A DNA stretch of 46,395 nucleotides, taken from assembly GCA_964545075.1 (NCBI GenBank), contig CAZJFS010000014.1, positions 1 through 46,395 of the forward strand, written 5' to 3'. This document shows, piece after piece, positions 33,909 through 42,487 of this stretch. The DNA comes from DAOPXV01 sp035352535. Lineage in GTDB: Bacteria > Muiribacteriota > UBA9980. The position numbers were made by a program, and so were the translations under genes. Below the pieces are notes generated by a model. That model worked only from the letters and a program-made list of their open reading frames with translations. It made no database searches and was not told the origin of the DNA. Position 1 is the stretch's first letter. Each line of letters begins with the position of its first letter.

Positions 33909-35480
33909 TTGAAGATAATAGTGAACGATCTTTTAATACCGTTTGAAAAAGACCGTATGGACGAATATTTGAAGGCGGCATCACTGCGGCTCGGCATATG
34001 TGAAAGCGAGATCATATCGGCTGAAATATTAAGCAAATCCCTCGATTTTACGGATGAACGCAAATTCTACTATAAGATATCGATAGCGGTAAGCGTTCCC
34101 GAAGGCATAGCCGGCGTCGGGAATTTTCCCGTTCATACCGAAGAACCGAAACCGGAGCGCAACTTTAAAACCATTAAAGAACGCCCGATAATAATCGGTT
34201 TCGGCCCCGCCGGAATGTTCGCCGCGCTTGAACTTATCGATCACGGAATAAAACCGGTAATATTTGAGAGGGGCAAAAAGATTGAAGAGCGCTCCGCCGA
34301 TATTCAAAAATTCATTAAAGCGCGCGAACTCGACGCCGAATCCAACATACAATTTGGCGAAGGCGGCGCCGGATCGTATTCTGACGGAAAGCTGTTCGCA
34401 AGGATCAAAAATTCATCGTACGCCAACCGCGTTCTGGACACCTTCATTAAATTCGGAGCTCCGCCGGAGATCGGATATATCGCCAAACCCCACCTTGGAA
34501 CCGACGTTTTATGCGTGATCGTTAAAAATATAAGAAACTATATTCTCGAACGCGGCGGCGAGATATATTACGGCTCTAAAATGACTGACATGATAATATC
34601 CGACGGCGAAATATCCGGCGTCGTAATAAACGGCGATCGGGAATACCGGTCGAAACTGATATATCTCGCTTGCGGAAATTCGGCGCGCGATACGGCCGGC
34701 ATGATCCGCGATAAAGGCGTAAGCTTGGAGCCAAAAGCAATCTCGGTCGGCGTCAGGATCGAGCACCCCGCTAAGATAATCAATCTAATCAGATATGGCG
34801 ATAAATATAAAAACTATCCGGATGCGCCGGCCGCCGTTTATTCCTTCAACTATACCGATAGAAAGGTCGGGCGCGGCGTTTATACCTTCTGCATGTGTCC
34901 CGGCGGCGAGGTGGTCAACGCTTCGTCAGAAAACGGCATGCTGGCGGTCAACGGCATGAGCTATTCGCGGCGAGCGTCTGATTTTTCAAACGCGGCTATA
35001 GTCGTGACCTGCCGAACTTCCGATTACGGGTCAGGCGATTCGTTAGCCGGCATCGCCTTCCAGAAAGAGATCGAACGAAAGGCATTCATCGCGGGCGGCG
35101 GGAATTGGAAGGCCCCAGCGCAGAATCTGACCGATTTTTTACGGCGCAGAATTTCATCGGGCCTAAATGAAAATTCATTTAAAATGGGCGCGACGCCAGC
35201 CGACATGGCTGAAATTTTTCCGGAATTTATAACCGATATGCTTCTCTCCGCATTCAATAAATGGAAGGAGGATTATCCGCTTTTCATATCGGATCATGCG
35301 ATATTGCTGGGCGCTGAAACAAGAACTTCATCCGCGGTAAAGATCGTCCGGGGCGAAAATTATGAATCGGTAAACACAAAAAATCTGTATCCGATAGGCG
35401 AAGGATCGGGATATACCGGGGGGATTACGAGCGCCGCGTCGGACGCCATAAGGGCCGTGGAAGCGAGCCTTGCCGCATAA
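33909..35480 (+). CDS. FAD-dependent dehydrogenase (COG2509-like)
   Basis: A 523-residue flavoprotein. A small N-terminal domain (about 1-85) precedes the dinucleotide-binding site IIIGFGPAGMFAALELIDHG (about 95-115), then VIFERGKKIEERS and GEGGAGSYSDGKL, hallmarks of the uncharacterised FAD-dependent dehydrogenase family COG2509. FAD-contacting VYTFCMCPGGEVVNASSE and the C-terminal GEGSGYTGGITSAASDAIRA are also present. Reaction unknown. The start is TTG at 33909 with GGAG 6 bases upstream. No signal peptide, so cytoplasmic. Confidence 0.88.
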   Translation: MKIIVNDLLIPFEKDRMDEYLKAASLRLGICESEIISAEILSKSLDFTDERKFYYKISIAVSVPEGIAGVGNFPVHTEEPKPERNFKTIKERPIIIGFGPAGMFAALELIDHGIKPVIFERGKKIEERSADIQKFIKARELDAESNIQFGEGGAGSYSDGKLFARIKNSSYANRVLDTFIKFGAPPEIGYIAKPHLGTDVLCVIVKNIRNYILERGGEIYYGSKMTDMIISDGEISGVVINGDREYRSKLIYLACGNSARDTAGMIRDKGVSLEPKAISVGVRIEHPAKIINLIRYGDKYKNYPDAPAAVYSFNYTDRKVGRGVYTFCMCPGGEVVNASSENGMLAVNGMSYSRRASDFSNAAIVVTCRTSDYGSGDSLAGIAFQKEIERKAFIAGGGNWKAPAQNLTDFLRRRISSGLNENSFKMGATPADMAEIFPEFITDMLLSAFNKWKEDYPLFISDHAILLGAETRTSSAVKIVRGENYESVNTKNLYPIGEGSGYTGGITSAASDAIRAVEASLAA

Positions 35481-35534
35481 AAAGAAAAAACTTCACCGGT
35501 AATATTCGGCCGATAAAATTATACGGGAGAGAGC

Positions 35535-35666
35535 ATGAAAAACTATTACTATTACCTTGCGATAACGGCCTTATTGATAATCATCGTCTTTGCGTTCAAT
35601 CAGTGCAACGCGCCGGATGTGATGAGCCAAAAGCCGGCTCATCGACTGATCGTCGCGCGGATTTAG
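35535..35666 (+). CDS. 43-residue small membrane peptide
   Basis: An ATG at 35535 with a strong ribosome-binding site (GGGAGAG, about 3-4 bases upstream) opens a 43-codon frame: a short Tyr-rich start (MKNYYYY), a single hydrophobic helix (LAITALLIIIVFAF), NQC, then a polar tail ending VARI and a TAG at 35664. One Cys follows the helix, but the flanking residues are not a lipobox. It lies 54 bases after the dehydrogenase gene and convergent to the histidine kinase gene. Coding is likely but not certain. Confidence 0.6.
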   Translation: MKNYYYYLAITALLIIIVFAFNQCNAPDVMSQKPAHRLIVARI

Positions 35667-35706
35667 CCGGAAATCGCGACATTTCAACTATCGGTCAGGT
35701 TCAAGC

Positions 35707-37914
35707 TTAAAATTCTATAATAAACCTCGAGCTACATGTTCTTTCGATAGCTATCGAGCCGCCGATCTGCTGCACGAGCATTTTTATGAGCTGAAGCCCG
35801 AAGCCCGTCGAATTTTCAAACGTAACATGTTCAGGTATGCCCGAACCGTCATCTTCAAAAATTATGGAAACTCCGTCTTCCTTTTTTGACGCAATTATGG
35901 TTATAATTCCGTTATTTCTTTCGGCAAACGCATATTTCATTGAATTAGTAATAAGCTCGTTGATTATTATTCCGAGCGGAGAGAGCAAATTAGCGTTGAG
36001 TACGATATCGTCTACCCGGGTCTCGATTTTAACCAGCGCCTTCTGAGGAAATATGCTTGCGATCTCGTTGACCAGGGCCGGAAGATATTCTTTCATGGAT
36101 ACGGCGCTTTCATTTTCAGCGCGATATAATTTGTCATAGAGCACCATCATGCTTCGCACGCGGCCCGAGGCGTCATTCAAAATGTTTCGCGACGCCTGAT
36201 TTTCCTGCGCGGCGGCCTGCAGCGTAAGCAGCCCGAATATGGTATTCATATTGTTTTTGACGCGGTGATGAACTTCTTTAAGAATCAGTTCTTTTTCGCG
36301 GAGTAAATTGCGGATCTTTTCCTCGGCCCGCTTCTGTTCGGTAATATCGCGGATCGACTCTATAACCCCTATGATATCTCCTTTCTGGTCGTGCAGCGGA
36401 GAGACCTTGACGAATATATTGGCCCCGCGGCCGCCGTAAAGCGCCGGACAGAAAGCCTCGGCGCTCATGGAATCTCCGTCATACGTTATTATATTCGAAT
36501 ATTTTTCTATGACGTCGCTAGCGCTGTCCCATATGATATCCATGAACTGGGAACGCCTCTCGCCATAGAAAGGTATCGTATATTCGTAATTGCCCTTGCC
36601 TATCATGTTTTCGGCCTTAAGGCCGGTCATTCTCTCGATCGCTTTATTCCAGACAATTATTCGCTTTTCGTTATCGATGGCAAGCGTGGCGTCGGGGAAA
36701 AAGTCTATTACGTCGTTCAACCGCCGTTGCGATTTTTGAAGCTCGTCCTCCGCGCGTTTTCGTTCAGTGATATCTCTGACGTTGATTACGACCGCGTTGA
36801 TAAACGGATTATCCAGCTGGTTCGTGCCGACGGCTTCGAGGTAAACCCAGCCGCCGTTTTTATGCTTATGCCTGTATTGCACGCTTCCGGAAACGTTTTT
36901 AACAACATTTTTAAAAGCCTGAGTCACATGCGCGCGATCATCCGGATGTATCATCTCTATTACGGAAATATTTGTCACTTCTTCCGGTTTATAACCATGG
37001 ATCTTCTCGCCGGATTCGCCTACGAAAAACTGAATCCCGTTTGCATCTAAAAGCACGACCGTATCGTATGAATTCTTGATAAGCTGCTTAAATTTTTCTT
37101 CGCTTTTTTTCAGCGCTTCCCTGTCCCGCCTGCGCTCCGTGATATCGGTATCGGAACCGTAATAGCCCGTGAGATTTCCATCGGCGTCAAGCCGCGGAAT
37201 ACAGTTGGTTGAAACCCAGATCACGCGCCCGTCCTTAGTTTGTATGGGATTTTCCAGATCGCTGAACCGTTCGTGACGCTCAAACGCCGAAAAGATGGCA
37301 ATTTTGAATTCTTCCCTTCCTTTTTCCGGATGGATATCGTAAAAATATTTTTTGCCTACAAGTTCCGCGGGACTATATCCGAAGATCGTCTCCACCGCCT
37401 GGCTGACGTATGCGTACATACCGCGGGCGTCGAGCTCCCATGCGATGGTCCTGTTCTGTTCGGCCAGCATGTTAAAGCGCGCCTCGCTCGCGCGGAGAGC
37501 ATTGTTGTGTTCGCCTTGTTTTATCTTTGACTCAAACAGCCTGAAAGCCATTTTAATAGACGCGTCCAGAACCGTCATTTCGGAATTCTTCACCACGTAT
37601 CCATACGACGTTATTTTTTCGGTTTTCTCAACGATCTCTTTTTCAATGTGGGATGAAAGAAATAAAATGGGAAGATTATCTTCTTTAAGTATTTCACGAG
37701 CGGTCTCGGTTCCATCGATACCGCCGCCAAGATCGATATCCATAAGGATAAGATCGACGGCCGGGGCTTTCGCGCGGACGATCTCTATCGCTTTCAGGCC
37801 GTCCATGGCCGTAATAATTTTATAGCCTTCGCCCTCAAGCTGCGCCGCTTCCATCATCGCAACGATCGCGTCGTCTTCAACGAGAAGAATGGTTTTCTGT
37901 TTATAATCGGTCAC
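35707..37914 (-). CDS. Hybrid sensor histidine kinase: REC-PAS-PAS-PAS-HisKA_2-HATPase
   Basis: A 735-residue soluble kinase. The start is GTG at 37914 with GGAGGA 5 bases upstream; the ATG at 37941 has none. An N-terminal receiver domain (about 5-125) has the acidic pair in LVEDDAIV, the phospho-acceptor Asp59 in LILMDI, and VVKNS. Three PAS/PAC modules follow, each ending in a DITER/RDITE-type junction. The kinase core is HisKA_2 (EVHHRVKNNMNTIFG) with N box NELITNSMKYAF, G1 DDGSGIP and G2 GFGLQLI. No membrane segment, so it probably senses cytosolic ligands or redox state through PAS. It lies 51 bases downstream of the adenylate cyclase. Confidence 0.93.
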   Translation of the reverse strand: MTDYKQKTILLVEDDAIVAMMEAAQLEGEGYKIITAMDGLKAIEIVRAKAPAVDLILMDIDLGGGIDGTETAREILKEDNLPILFLSSHIEKEIVEKTEKITSYGYVVKNSEMTVLDASIKMAFRLFESKIKQGEHNNALRASEARFNMLAEQNRTIAWELDARGMYAYVSQAVETIFGYSPAELVGKKYFYDIHPEKGREEFKIAIFSAFERHERFSDLENPIQTKDGRVIWVSTNCIPRLDADGNLTGYYGSDTDITERRRDREALKKSEEKFKQLIKNSYDTVVLLDANGIQFFVGESGEKIHGYKPEEVTNISVIEMIHPDDRAHVTQAFKNVVKNVSGSVQYRHKHKNGGWVYLEAVGTNQLDNPFINAVVINVRDITERKRAEDELQKSQRRLNDVIDFFPDATLAIDNEKRIIVWNKAIERMTGLKAENMIGKGNYEYTIPFYGERRSQFMDIIWDSASDVIEKYSNIITYDGDSMSAEAFCPALYGGRGANIFVKVSPLHDQKGDIIGVIESIRDITEQKRAEEKIRNLLREKELILKEVHHRVKNNMNTIFGLLTLQAAAQENQASRNILNDASGRVRSMMVLYDKLYRAENESAVSMKEYLPALVNEIASIFPQKALVKIETRVDDIVLNANLLSPLGIIINELITNSMKYAFAERNNGIITIIASKKEDGVSIIFEDDGSGIPEHVTFENSTGFGLQLIKMLVQQIGGSIAIERTCSSRFIIEF

Positions 37915-37965
37915 GGACTTCCTCCAGGATAGCGTTAACATTTATTAAAAACGGGTTCACTCGCT

Positions 37966-39930
37966 TCATTTTTTCAATTCAGCGATGGTTTTTTCGAGGT
38001 TTCTGATATTCAGACGGCATCGTTCCGTCATTCTGGCGTCATTGCCATATTCATACTTTTCAAGCGAACTTTTCGCCCTGGCGAGGCAATTATTAAGGAT
38101 CTCGAGAGCCGGAGCTTTTTTTTCAGCCTGCTGCCGCCCGAAAAATCCCAGCGCTTCGCCGAAACTGTCAGGAATGAAGCCAGGTTCGAATTCCTCAAGA
38201 TTCAGCGAATGAAACCGCCACGAATCTATCCTGTCCGACAGCCCGGCTTTTTTCAAGGCGGCGTAAGAGGCCGAGCGTTTCCACAATTCGTCTTTTTCCA
38301 CGGACCATTTCATAAGATTTCCGCTCATTTCAGCGATGAAATGTTTCGCTATGACGACGCCGACGCTGTCCGAAATCGAGCTTCCGTCGGAAAATATTTT
38401 CACTTCAAAAGAACCGGTAACGCCGGATTTTTTCTTGAAATCAGAAGCCGCTTCGGGCGAGATCGAATCGAAATACTTGACGGCTTCTTCGATCTCGACA
38501 TAATCGGAATGGCCGAGCGTCGTCAAATTGTTGAAATAGCGCTTGAATTCGTCCTCCGGCTTTAAAAGTCTCAGTTCCTTCAAAAGATAAAAACCATTCT
38601 CGCGCAGTTCGAGGCGGTCCGAGGCGGTCATTTTAAGAGCGGCATCACCCGATTTCGCATATCGTTCAACGAGGAATTTCCTTATTTTTACGGCGCGATC
38701 CGACTTCGGCTTTTCGTATGACAGCCCTTGGCAAAGAGTCACCGCTACGGTCTCGTCGAGAGCTCCCGCGGTTTTTTCCGCTACCGAGATGGCCGAATAA
38801 ACTGCGAGCAGAGTCGTTCCGCCTGCATATCCAGGGCCGAGATTATTTATTATTTCAAGATTGACCTCATAATCGTTCGGCCGCATATCGATAAGTTTTG
38901 AATATGCCGCGCTCGATATCGCGTAGTTGCCGGTTTTAGAATAATACGCGCCCATGGCGAGCAGCGCCGGTTTCATAAGGTCGTCGAGCTTCATCCACGG
39001 TTTTTCGGCCATGGCTTTTTCGATATACGCCACGGCTTCGTGGAATTTTTTATTCTTGATCAGGGCGACCACTTCAAATTCAGCCAGAGCTCTCGCCGCC
39101 GAAAATGTTTCAGGAGCGTCCGGATATTTTTTCGACATGCTCTCGCATATTATCGCGGCTCTCTGAATGTCCGAGCAGTTAAGCGCTTCGGCGACCCTCG
39201 AAAAGTCCTTCGCGGCCGTGTCGCGTAAAACCGCGTATCCAAAACCGGCAAGAAAAAAGATTATAACCAGAACGGTTTTGATCTTTTTTTGCGATGCGCG
39301 ATTCGATTCGCCCGCGAAAGCTGCTCCGGGCGAGTTATCATCGATCCGGGGCGCGGATGCGGCGGGACGGTCCGGAACTTCGCGCAACTTTTCAACCATT
39401 TTCATATACGCGCCGGAGCACGGGTCCTGAATGACCCTGTAAACCTTTATGGCTTCGGGAATGCCTTTAAGCCGGAACGCGCCGACCTCGCTCGACGGGA
39501 CCTCGGCCTTGTTCATGGCCAGATATACCGATTCCGTGAAATATATCTCGTTCGCGTCCGTTATTCCCTCAAGCCTCGCGGCGATATTGACCGCTTCGCC
39601 GAAAACGTCGCCGTCCCTGATCTCGACCTCGCCGATATTTATGGCTACCCGTATGCATATCTTTTCGGCTTCTTCCTTTTTATCGTTGAAAGACCGGAGA
39701 GCGTCCTGAAGCATTATACCGCAAAGCACTGCGTTGGTGGGCGATTCGAACGTAACCAGAAAAGCGTCGCCGATGGTTTTAATTACGGCGCCCTCGAACC
39801 GGTTTATAACCGGCAGGAGCACGGAATCATGTTTTTTCAAAAGATCTATAAGCTGTTCGCGTGAAGCGCTGGATGTGCGCTCGGTAAAACCTTTTATATC
39901 GGTGAACATTATCGCCAGAACTCTGCTCAA
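37966..39930 (-). CDS. Class III adenylate cyclase with C-terminal helical (TPR-like) region
   Basis: A 654-residue cyclase producing cAMP. The catalytic domain (about 1-170) has metal-binding Asp11 (FTDIKGFT) and Asp55 (KTIGDAF), adenine-recognising Lys51 and Asp108 (DGDVFGEAVN), and transition-state Asn115 and Arg119 (VNIAARLEG), so the active site is complete. A single membrane segment at about 228-245 (VLVIIFFLAGFGYAVL) is followed by an extracytoplasmic region of about 400 residues with helical, TPR-like pattern (YYSKTGNYAISSAAYSKLID). This order, cyclase first then membrane then helical sensor, is unusual. The start is TTG at 39930 with GGAGGA about 6 bases upstream. Confidence 0.9.
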   Translation of the reverse strand: MSRVLAIMFTDIKGFTERTSSASREQLIDLLKKHDSVLLPVINRFEGAVIKTIGDAFLVTFESPTNAVLCGIMLQDALRSFNDKKEEAEKICIRVAINIGEVEIRDGDVFGEAVNIAARLEGITDANEIYFTESVYLAMNKAEVPSSEVGAFRLKGIPEAIKVYRVIQDPCSGAYMKMVEKLREVPDRPAASAPRIDDNSPGAAFAGESNRASQKKIKTVLVIIFFLAGFGYAVLRDTAAKDFSRVAEALNCSDIQRAAIICESMSKKYPDAPETFSAARALAEFEVVALIKNKKFHEAVAYIEKAMAEKPWMKLDDLMKPALLAMGAYYSKTGNYAISSAAYSKLIDMRPNDYEVNLEIINNLGPGYAGGTTLLAVYSAISVAEKTAGALDETVAVTLCQGLSYEKPKSDRAVKIRKFLVERYAKSGDAALKMTASDRLELRENGFYLLKELRLLKPEDEFKRYFNNLTTLGHSDYVEIEEAVKYFDSISPEAASDFKKKSGVTGSFEVKIFSDGSSISDSVGVVIAKHFIAEMSGNLMKWSVEKDELWKRSASYAALKKAGLSDRIDSWRFHSLNLEEFEPGFIPDSFGEALGFFGRQQAEKKAPALEILNNCLARAKSSLEKYEYGNDARMTERCRLNIRNLEKTIAELKK

Positions 39931-39961
39931 TTAAAATCCTCCATGTCGTCTATCGCTATAT

Positions 39962-40633
39962 TTATTTTTTTACGTTGACTTCCGTCGTGGAATCGGTATT
40001 CTTGCCGGATATGTTCCAGCCGCTCTTTTCAAGCGATTCCATTAAATTAAGCGCGGCCGGATTGGCCGATTTCAACGCCTTTCTTTCGCCGCCGTTCATA
40101 CGGCCCCATTTTTCCTTCAATTCGGCGAGTTTTTGGTTTAAAAGCCCGGGGTCCTTTTCGCCGTTAACGCCTATGAAGGTTTTTAATGATTCAAGTAATT
40201 CATTTAATTTCGAAGAATTTTGCGGCATCGCCGGCGACGAGTTATTTTGCAATGTCGATGCGGTCTGATCCGTTTTTCCGGCTTCCATTTCAGCCTTAGC
40301 TTCATCTGCTTTACGCTTGAAGTCCGCTTTCGCGTCCTGGATCTTCCGCCGTATGGCTTCGCGCTCGGTATTATTCTCCAGCAATTTTTCCCGGCCGGCG
40401 GCCTGCTTTTCCTTTACTTCCTGTAATTTTTCCTGAATATCTCCCTGGCCGGCCGCAATTTTTTCTTTTATCCCGGCCTTTCGTTCCTCTATTTTCGCTT
40501 TTATCGCCTCGATCTTATCGGCGCCCGCCCCATCGTCATTCCACCACGCGCGGGCGGGAACGTAAGAAAACAGCAAAAAAGTAAAACCCGCAAGGGTTAA
40601 TTTAACTATAAAATGCGCTTTTTTCTCTTTCAC
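39962..40633 (-). CDS. Secreted coiled-coil protein, unknown function
   Basis: A 223-residue protein with signal peptide (VKLTLAGFTFLLFSYV, cleavage near ARAWW), then a long charged helix with heptad-like pattern, repetitive Lys/Glu/Ala stretches (EAIKAKIEERKAGIKEKIAA), up to about residue 125, and a Ser/Asn-rich linker, with a smaller C-terminal helical region. No known domain. It ends 31 bases before the cyclase gene and follows the serpin gene by 93 bases, so it probably belongs to the same transcript. It might bind the cyclase's extracytoplasmic helical region. Confidence 0.8.
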   Translation of the reverse strand: MKEKKAHFIVKLTLAGFTFLLFSYVPARAWWNDDGAGADKIEAIKAKIEERKAGIKEKIAAGQGDIQEKLQEVKEKQAAGREKLLENNTEREAIRRKIQDAKADFKRKADEAKAEMEAGKTDQTASTLQNNSSPAMPQNSSKLNELLESLKTFIGVNGEKDPGLLNQKLAELKEKWGRMNGGERKALKSANPAALNLMESLEKSGWNISGKNTDSTTEVNVKK

Positions 40634-40726
40634 TATACTTCTCCCGCCGTTTTTTCTTCGCCGTCACGTTCTCTTTTCGCAGCCGCCACGCCATTCGCGT
40701 TTAAGTTTCGGTTCAATAATACGGGT

Positions 40727-42040
40727 TTAAGGCTCTGTTATGGCTCCCATGAACAATATGGATTTCGTTTCACGTTCGGTTATCGCGAAGAAAAATGGCC
40801 TGTCGACGATCATTTCAAAAGGTTTTGGGGGCGCGTATCCCGCCGCGCAGCCCGGAATCGCAAATATCGCCGTGACGGCGGCGGCTTCGGTGCCTTCCTC
40901 GTTCACATCGACGAACGTTTTGTGGATCACCTGACTTATTTTGATTTTTTCCGCAACCTCAAATATTTTGCTGAAATCGGCGCGGTCTTCAAAAGCATCT
41001 TTTATTCCAAGACTTTTAAGCTGATCGTTAAGCGTCATGGCATATTCGATCTTGAATTTAGGAAGCTCGACGCGCCCGTCGCGTTTAAAAAAGCCGTCAA
41101 GGTATTGTTTATATGATGCGGAATTTATTTTTTTTATAAAATCCGCGAATTTAATATTCTTTGCCGGAAGAAAAACGTACATGCCGATCTTTTCATTTCC
41201 ATACGGAAGATATATCGCCTGTAACTCCTTGTTTTCAAAATAATAGTATTCGCCGGACGCAGACATCCTGTTGCAATTTTTTTCGCCATGAGGCGTATTG
41301 AACTTGGCGGGTTTGGTATTCTCCTTCTTGAATTCGCAGGACCATGTCCCCTTGAAATAAATGGCGTTGATCAATATTAAAAGCGACCTGCCGACCGCTT
41401 CGTTATCTACGATTTGAGTTATTTTATCGTGGGTTTTAGCGCTTACCCAGTCGTTGACTATTTTTGCCGTTTCAAGGATACGGCTTTCGGCTTCGTGATA
41501 AAAGATATTGAAATCGATGAATTTCTTTTTATAATTCAAGCCTTTTTTCGCCCAAAGAGAATTCGCGACCTCTATCGTAACTTTCGGATCAAGGCCTGAT
41601 ATTCGCTTACGCAGGGACTGGTGGAACGCATTATATTTAACTATATCGGGGTTTTTAAGGCGCAGGGCCTTTTCAATCTCAACGGCGGTATTTTTGCCCG
41701 CTCCATTATAGACAAGAGTTATGGCCGCCGCGATACTGTAAGGAGAAATAAAGACGTTATTCTTGTATTCGGCGGCGGCTTCACACTTGCCGAAAACGTC
41801 AAAGCTGAAGGCTATCGTCGAATCAATAAATTCACGATCGCCTCCAGCGGTCTGATCCGAAACAGAGCCCCGGATAGCGGAACGAATGACCAGCGGCCCA
41901 CCTATTGACACGGACCTGGAATTTTCCGAACCGATACCATTCGAGACCGGCTCCACTTGAGCAAAAGCTGGATATGCGGCCAGAAAAATTGAAAGCATAA
42001 GCGCGTAAAACATTCGATTGAACTTTTGAAACGATGGCAT
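40727..42040 (-). CDS. Secreted serpin (serine protease inhibitor family)
   Basis: A 437-residue bacterial serpin with a Sec signal (ALMLSIFLAAYPAFAQ). The start is the ATG at 42040, 7 bases after AAGGAG; the in-frame ATG at 42046 is too close to that site. Serpin core signatures: NVFISPYSIAAAI, ANSLWAKKGL, LLILINAIYFKGTW, HKTFVDVNEEGTEAAAVTA and DRPFFFAI. The reactive-loop hinge is the inhibitory type (GTEAAAVTA with small residues at P14-P9). Counting from Gly383 (P15) places P1-P1' at Gly397-Cys398, with AIP at P4-P2. It is first in a cluster with a coiled-coil protein, cyclase and kinase. Target protease unknown. Confidence 0.95.
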   Translation of the reverse strand: MPSFQKFNRMFYALMLSIFLAAYPAFAQVEPVSNGIGSENSRSVSIGGPLVIRSAIRGSVSDQTAGGDREFIDSTIAFSFDVFGKCEAAAEYKNNVFISPYSIAAAITLVYNGAGKNTAVEIEKALRLKNPDIVKYNAFHQSLRKRISGLDPKVTIEVANSLWAKKGLNYKKKFIDFNIFYHEAESRILETAKIVNDWVSAKTHDKITQIVDNEAVGRSLLILINAIYFKGTWSCEFKKENTKPAKFNTPHGEKNCNRMSASGEYYYFENKELQAIYLPYGNEKIGMYVFLPAKNIKFADFIKKINSASYKQYLDGFFKRDGRVELPKFKIEYAMTLNDQLKSLGIKDAFEDRADFSKIFEVAEKIKISQVIHKTFVDVNEEGTEAAAVTAIFAIPGCAAGYAPPKPFEMIVDRPFFFAITERETKSILFMGAITEP

Positions 42041-42075
42041 GAACATTCTCCTTGGTTTTGAAATAATCGCACTCA

Positions 42076-42104
42076 ATTGTATCATAATTTTTTATTTTTT
42101 TAAA
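42076..42104 (-). promoter_or_regulatory. Predicted promoter for the serpin cluster
   Basis: Minus strand: TTTAAA (4 of 6) at 42104-42099, 17-base spacer, TACAAT at 42081-42076 with a TG one base before it (TGATACAAT, extended -10). A start near 42069 gives a leader of about 29 bases before the ATG at 42040. Confidence 0.5.
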
Positions 42105-42285
42105 GCTTATCCGAGAATTAGAGAACCTTGCTATTAGTGAGTATTCGCTTGAGGTTCGCGTTGAACCATGCATTCGGGTTTCCTTTAACTTGTAACCGGC
42201 CCGTGGCGCAAAGCATCCTTTAAAGATCCGAATTATTGCATTTGAGTTCGAACTCGTATCGTCTCGTTTTCCTTTTAAACGGTTA

Positions 42286-42326
42286 TATGCCCGGATAGTT
42301 TCCCGTATGCCGCCGGCCCATTTTTA
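42286..42326 (+). repeat. 41-base imperfect direct repeat, copy A
   Basis: Begins TATGCCCGGATAGTTTCCCG and continues to 42326. It matches copy B (42432-42472) at 35 of 41 positions by eye, without gaps. Copy B ends immediately before the ribosome-binding site of the following gene; copy A is followed by TAGAG instead of AAGGAGG. Confidence 0.65.
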
Positions 42327-42431
42327 TAGAGTTTTTTCAAAGATTACAATATAAAAACTCAGGAAACTCCAAGTTAAATAACGCTTGCAAAATGAGTTTG
42401 AAAATGTTAAGATTAAGCGATTTAATATGTT

Positions 42432-42472
42432 TATGCCGGGATAATTTCACGCATGCCGCCAGCCCGTTTTTA
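42432..42472 (+). repeat. 41-base imperfect direct repeat, copy B
   Basis: Begins TATGCCGGGATAATTTCACG and ends at 42472, followed directly by AAGGAGGAA, the ribosome-binding site of the gene starting at 42488. The copies are 146 bases apart. Possibly a duplicated leader or a remnant of a lost duplicate gene start. Confidence 0.65.
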
Positions 42473-42487
42473 AGGAGGAATATTTTG

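Larger units (their letters stand above)
42041..42487. other. Intergenic region, 447 bases, between divergent serpin and HExxH genes
   Basis: Holds a serpin promoter (42076-42104), two copies of a 41-base imperfect repeat (42286-42326, 42432-42472), a 12-base perfect palindrome GAGTTCGAACTC at 42244-42255, and a weak plus-strand promoter candidate at 42385-42413 (TTGCAA, 17 bases, TAAGAT). No tRNA: the GTTCGAAC run lacks flanking stem complementarity. No coding frame with ribosome-binding site was found. Confidence 0.55.

Noticed and set aside
37915..37941. ATG at 37941 as start of the hybrid kinase
   Set aside because: No ribosome-binding site precedes it, whereas GGAGGA lies 5 bases before the GTG at 37914.
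42244..42255. tRNA T-arm-like GAGTTCGAACTC
   Set aside because: It is a perfect palindrome but the flanks do not form a T-stem, acceptor stem or anticodon arm, so it is not a tRNA.
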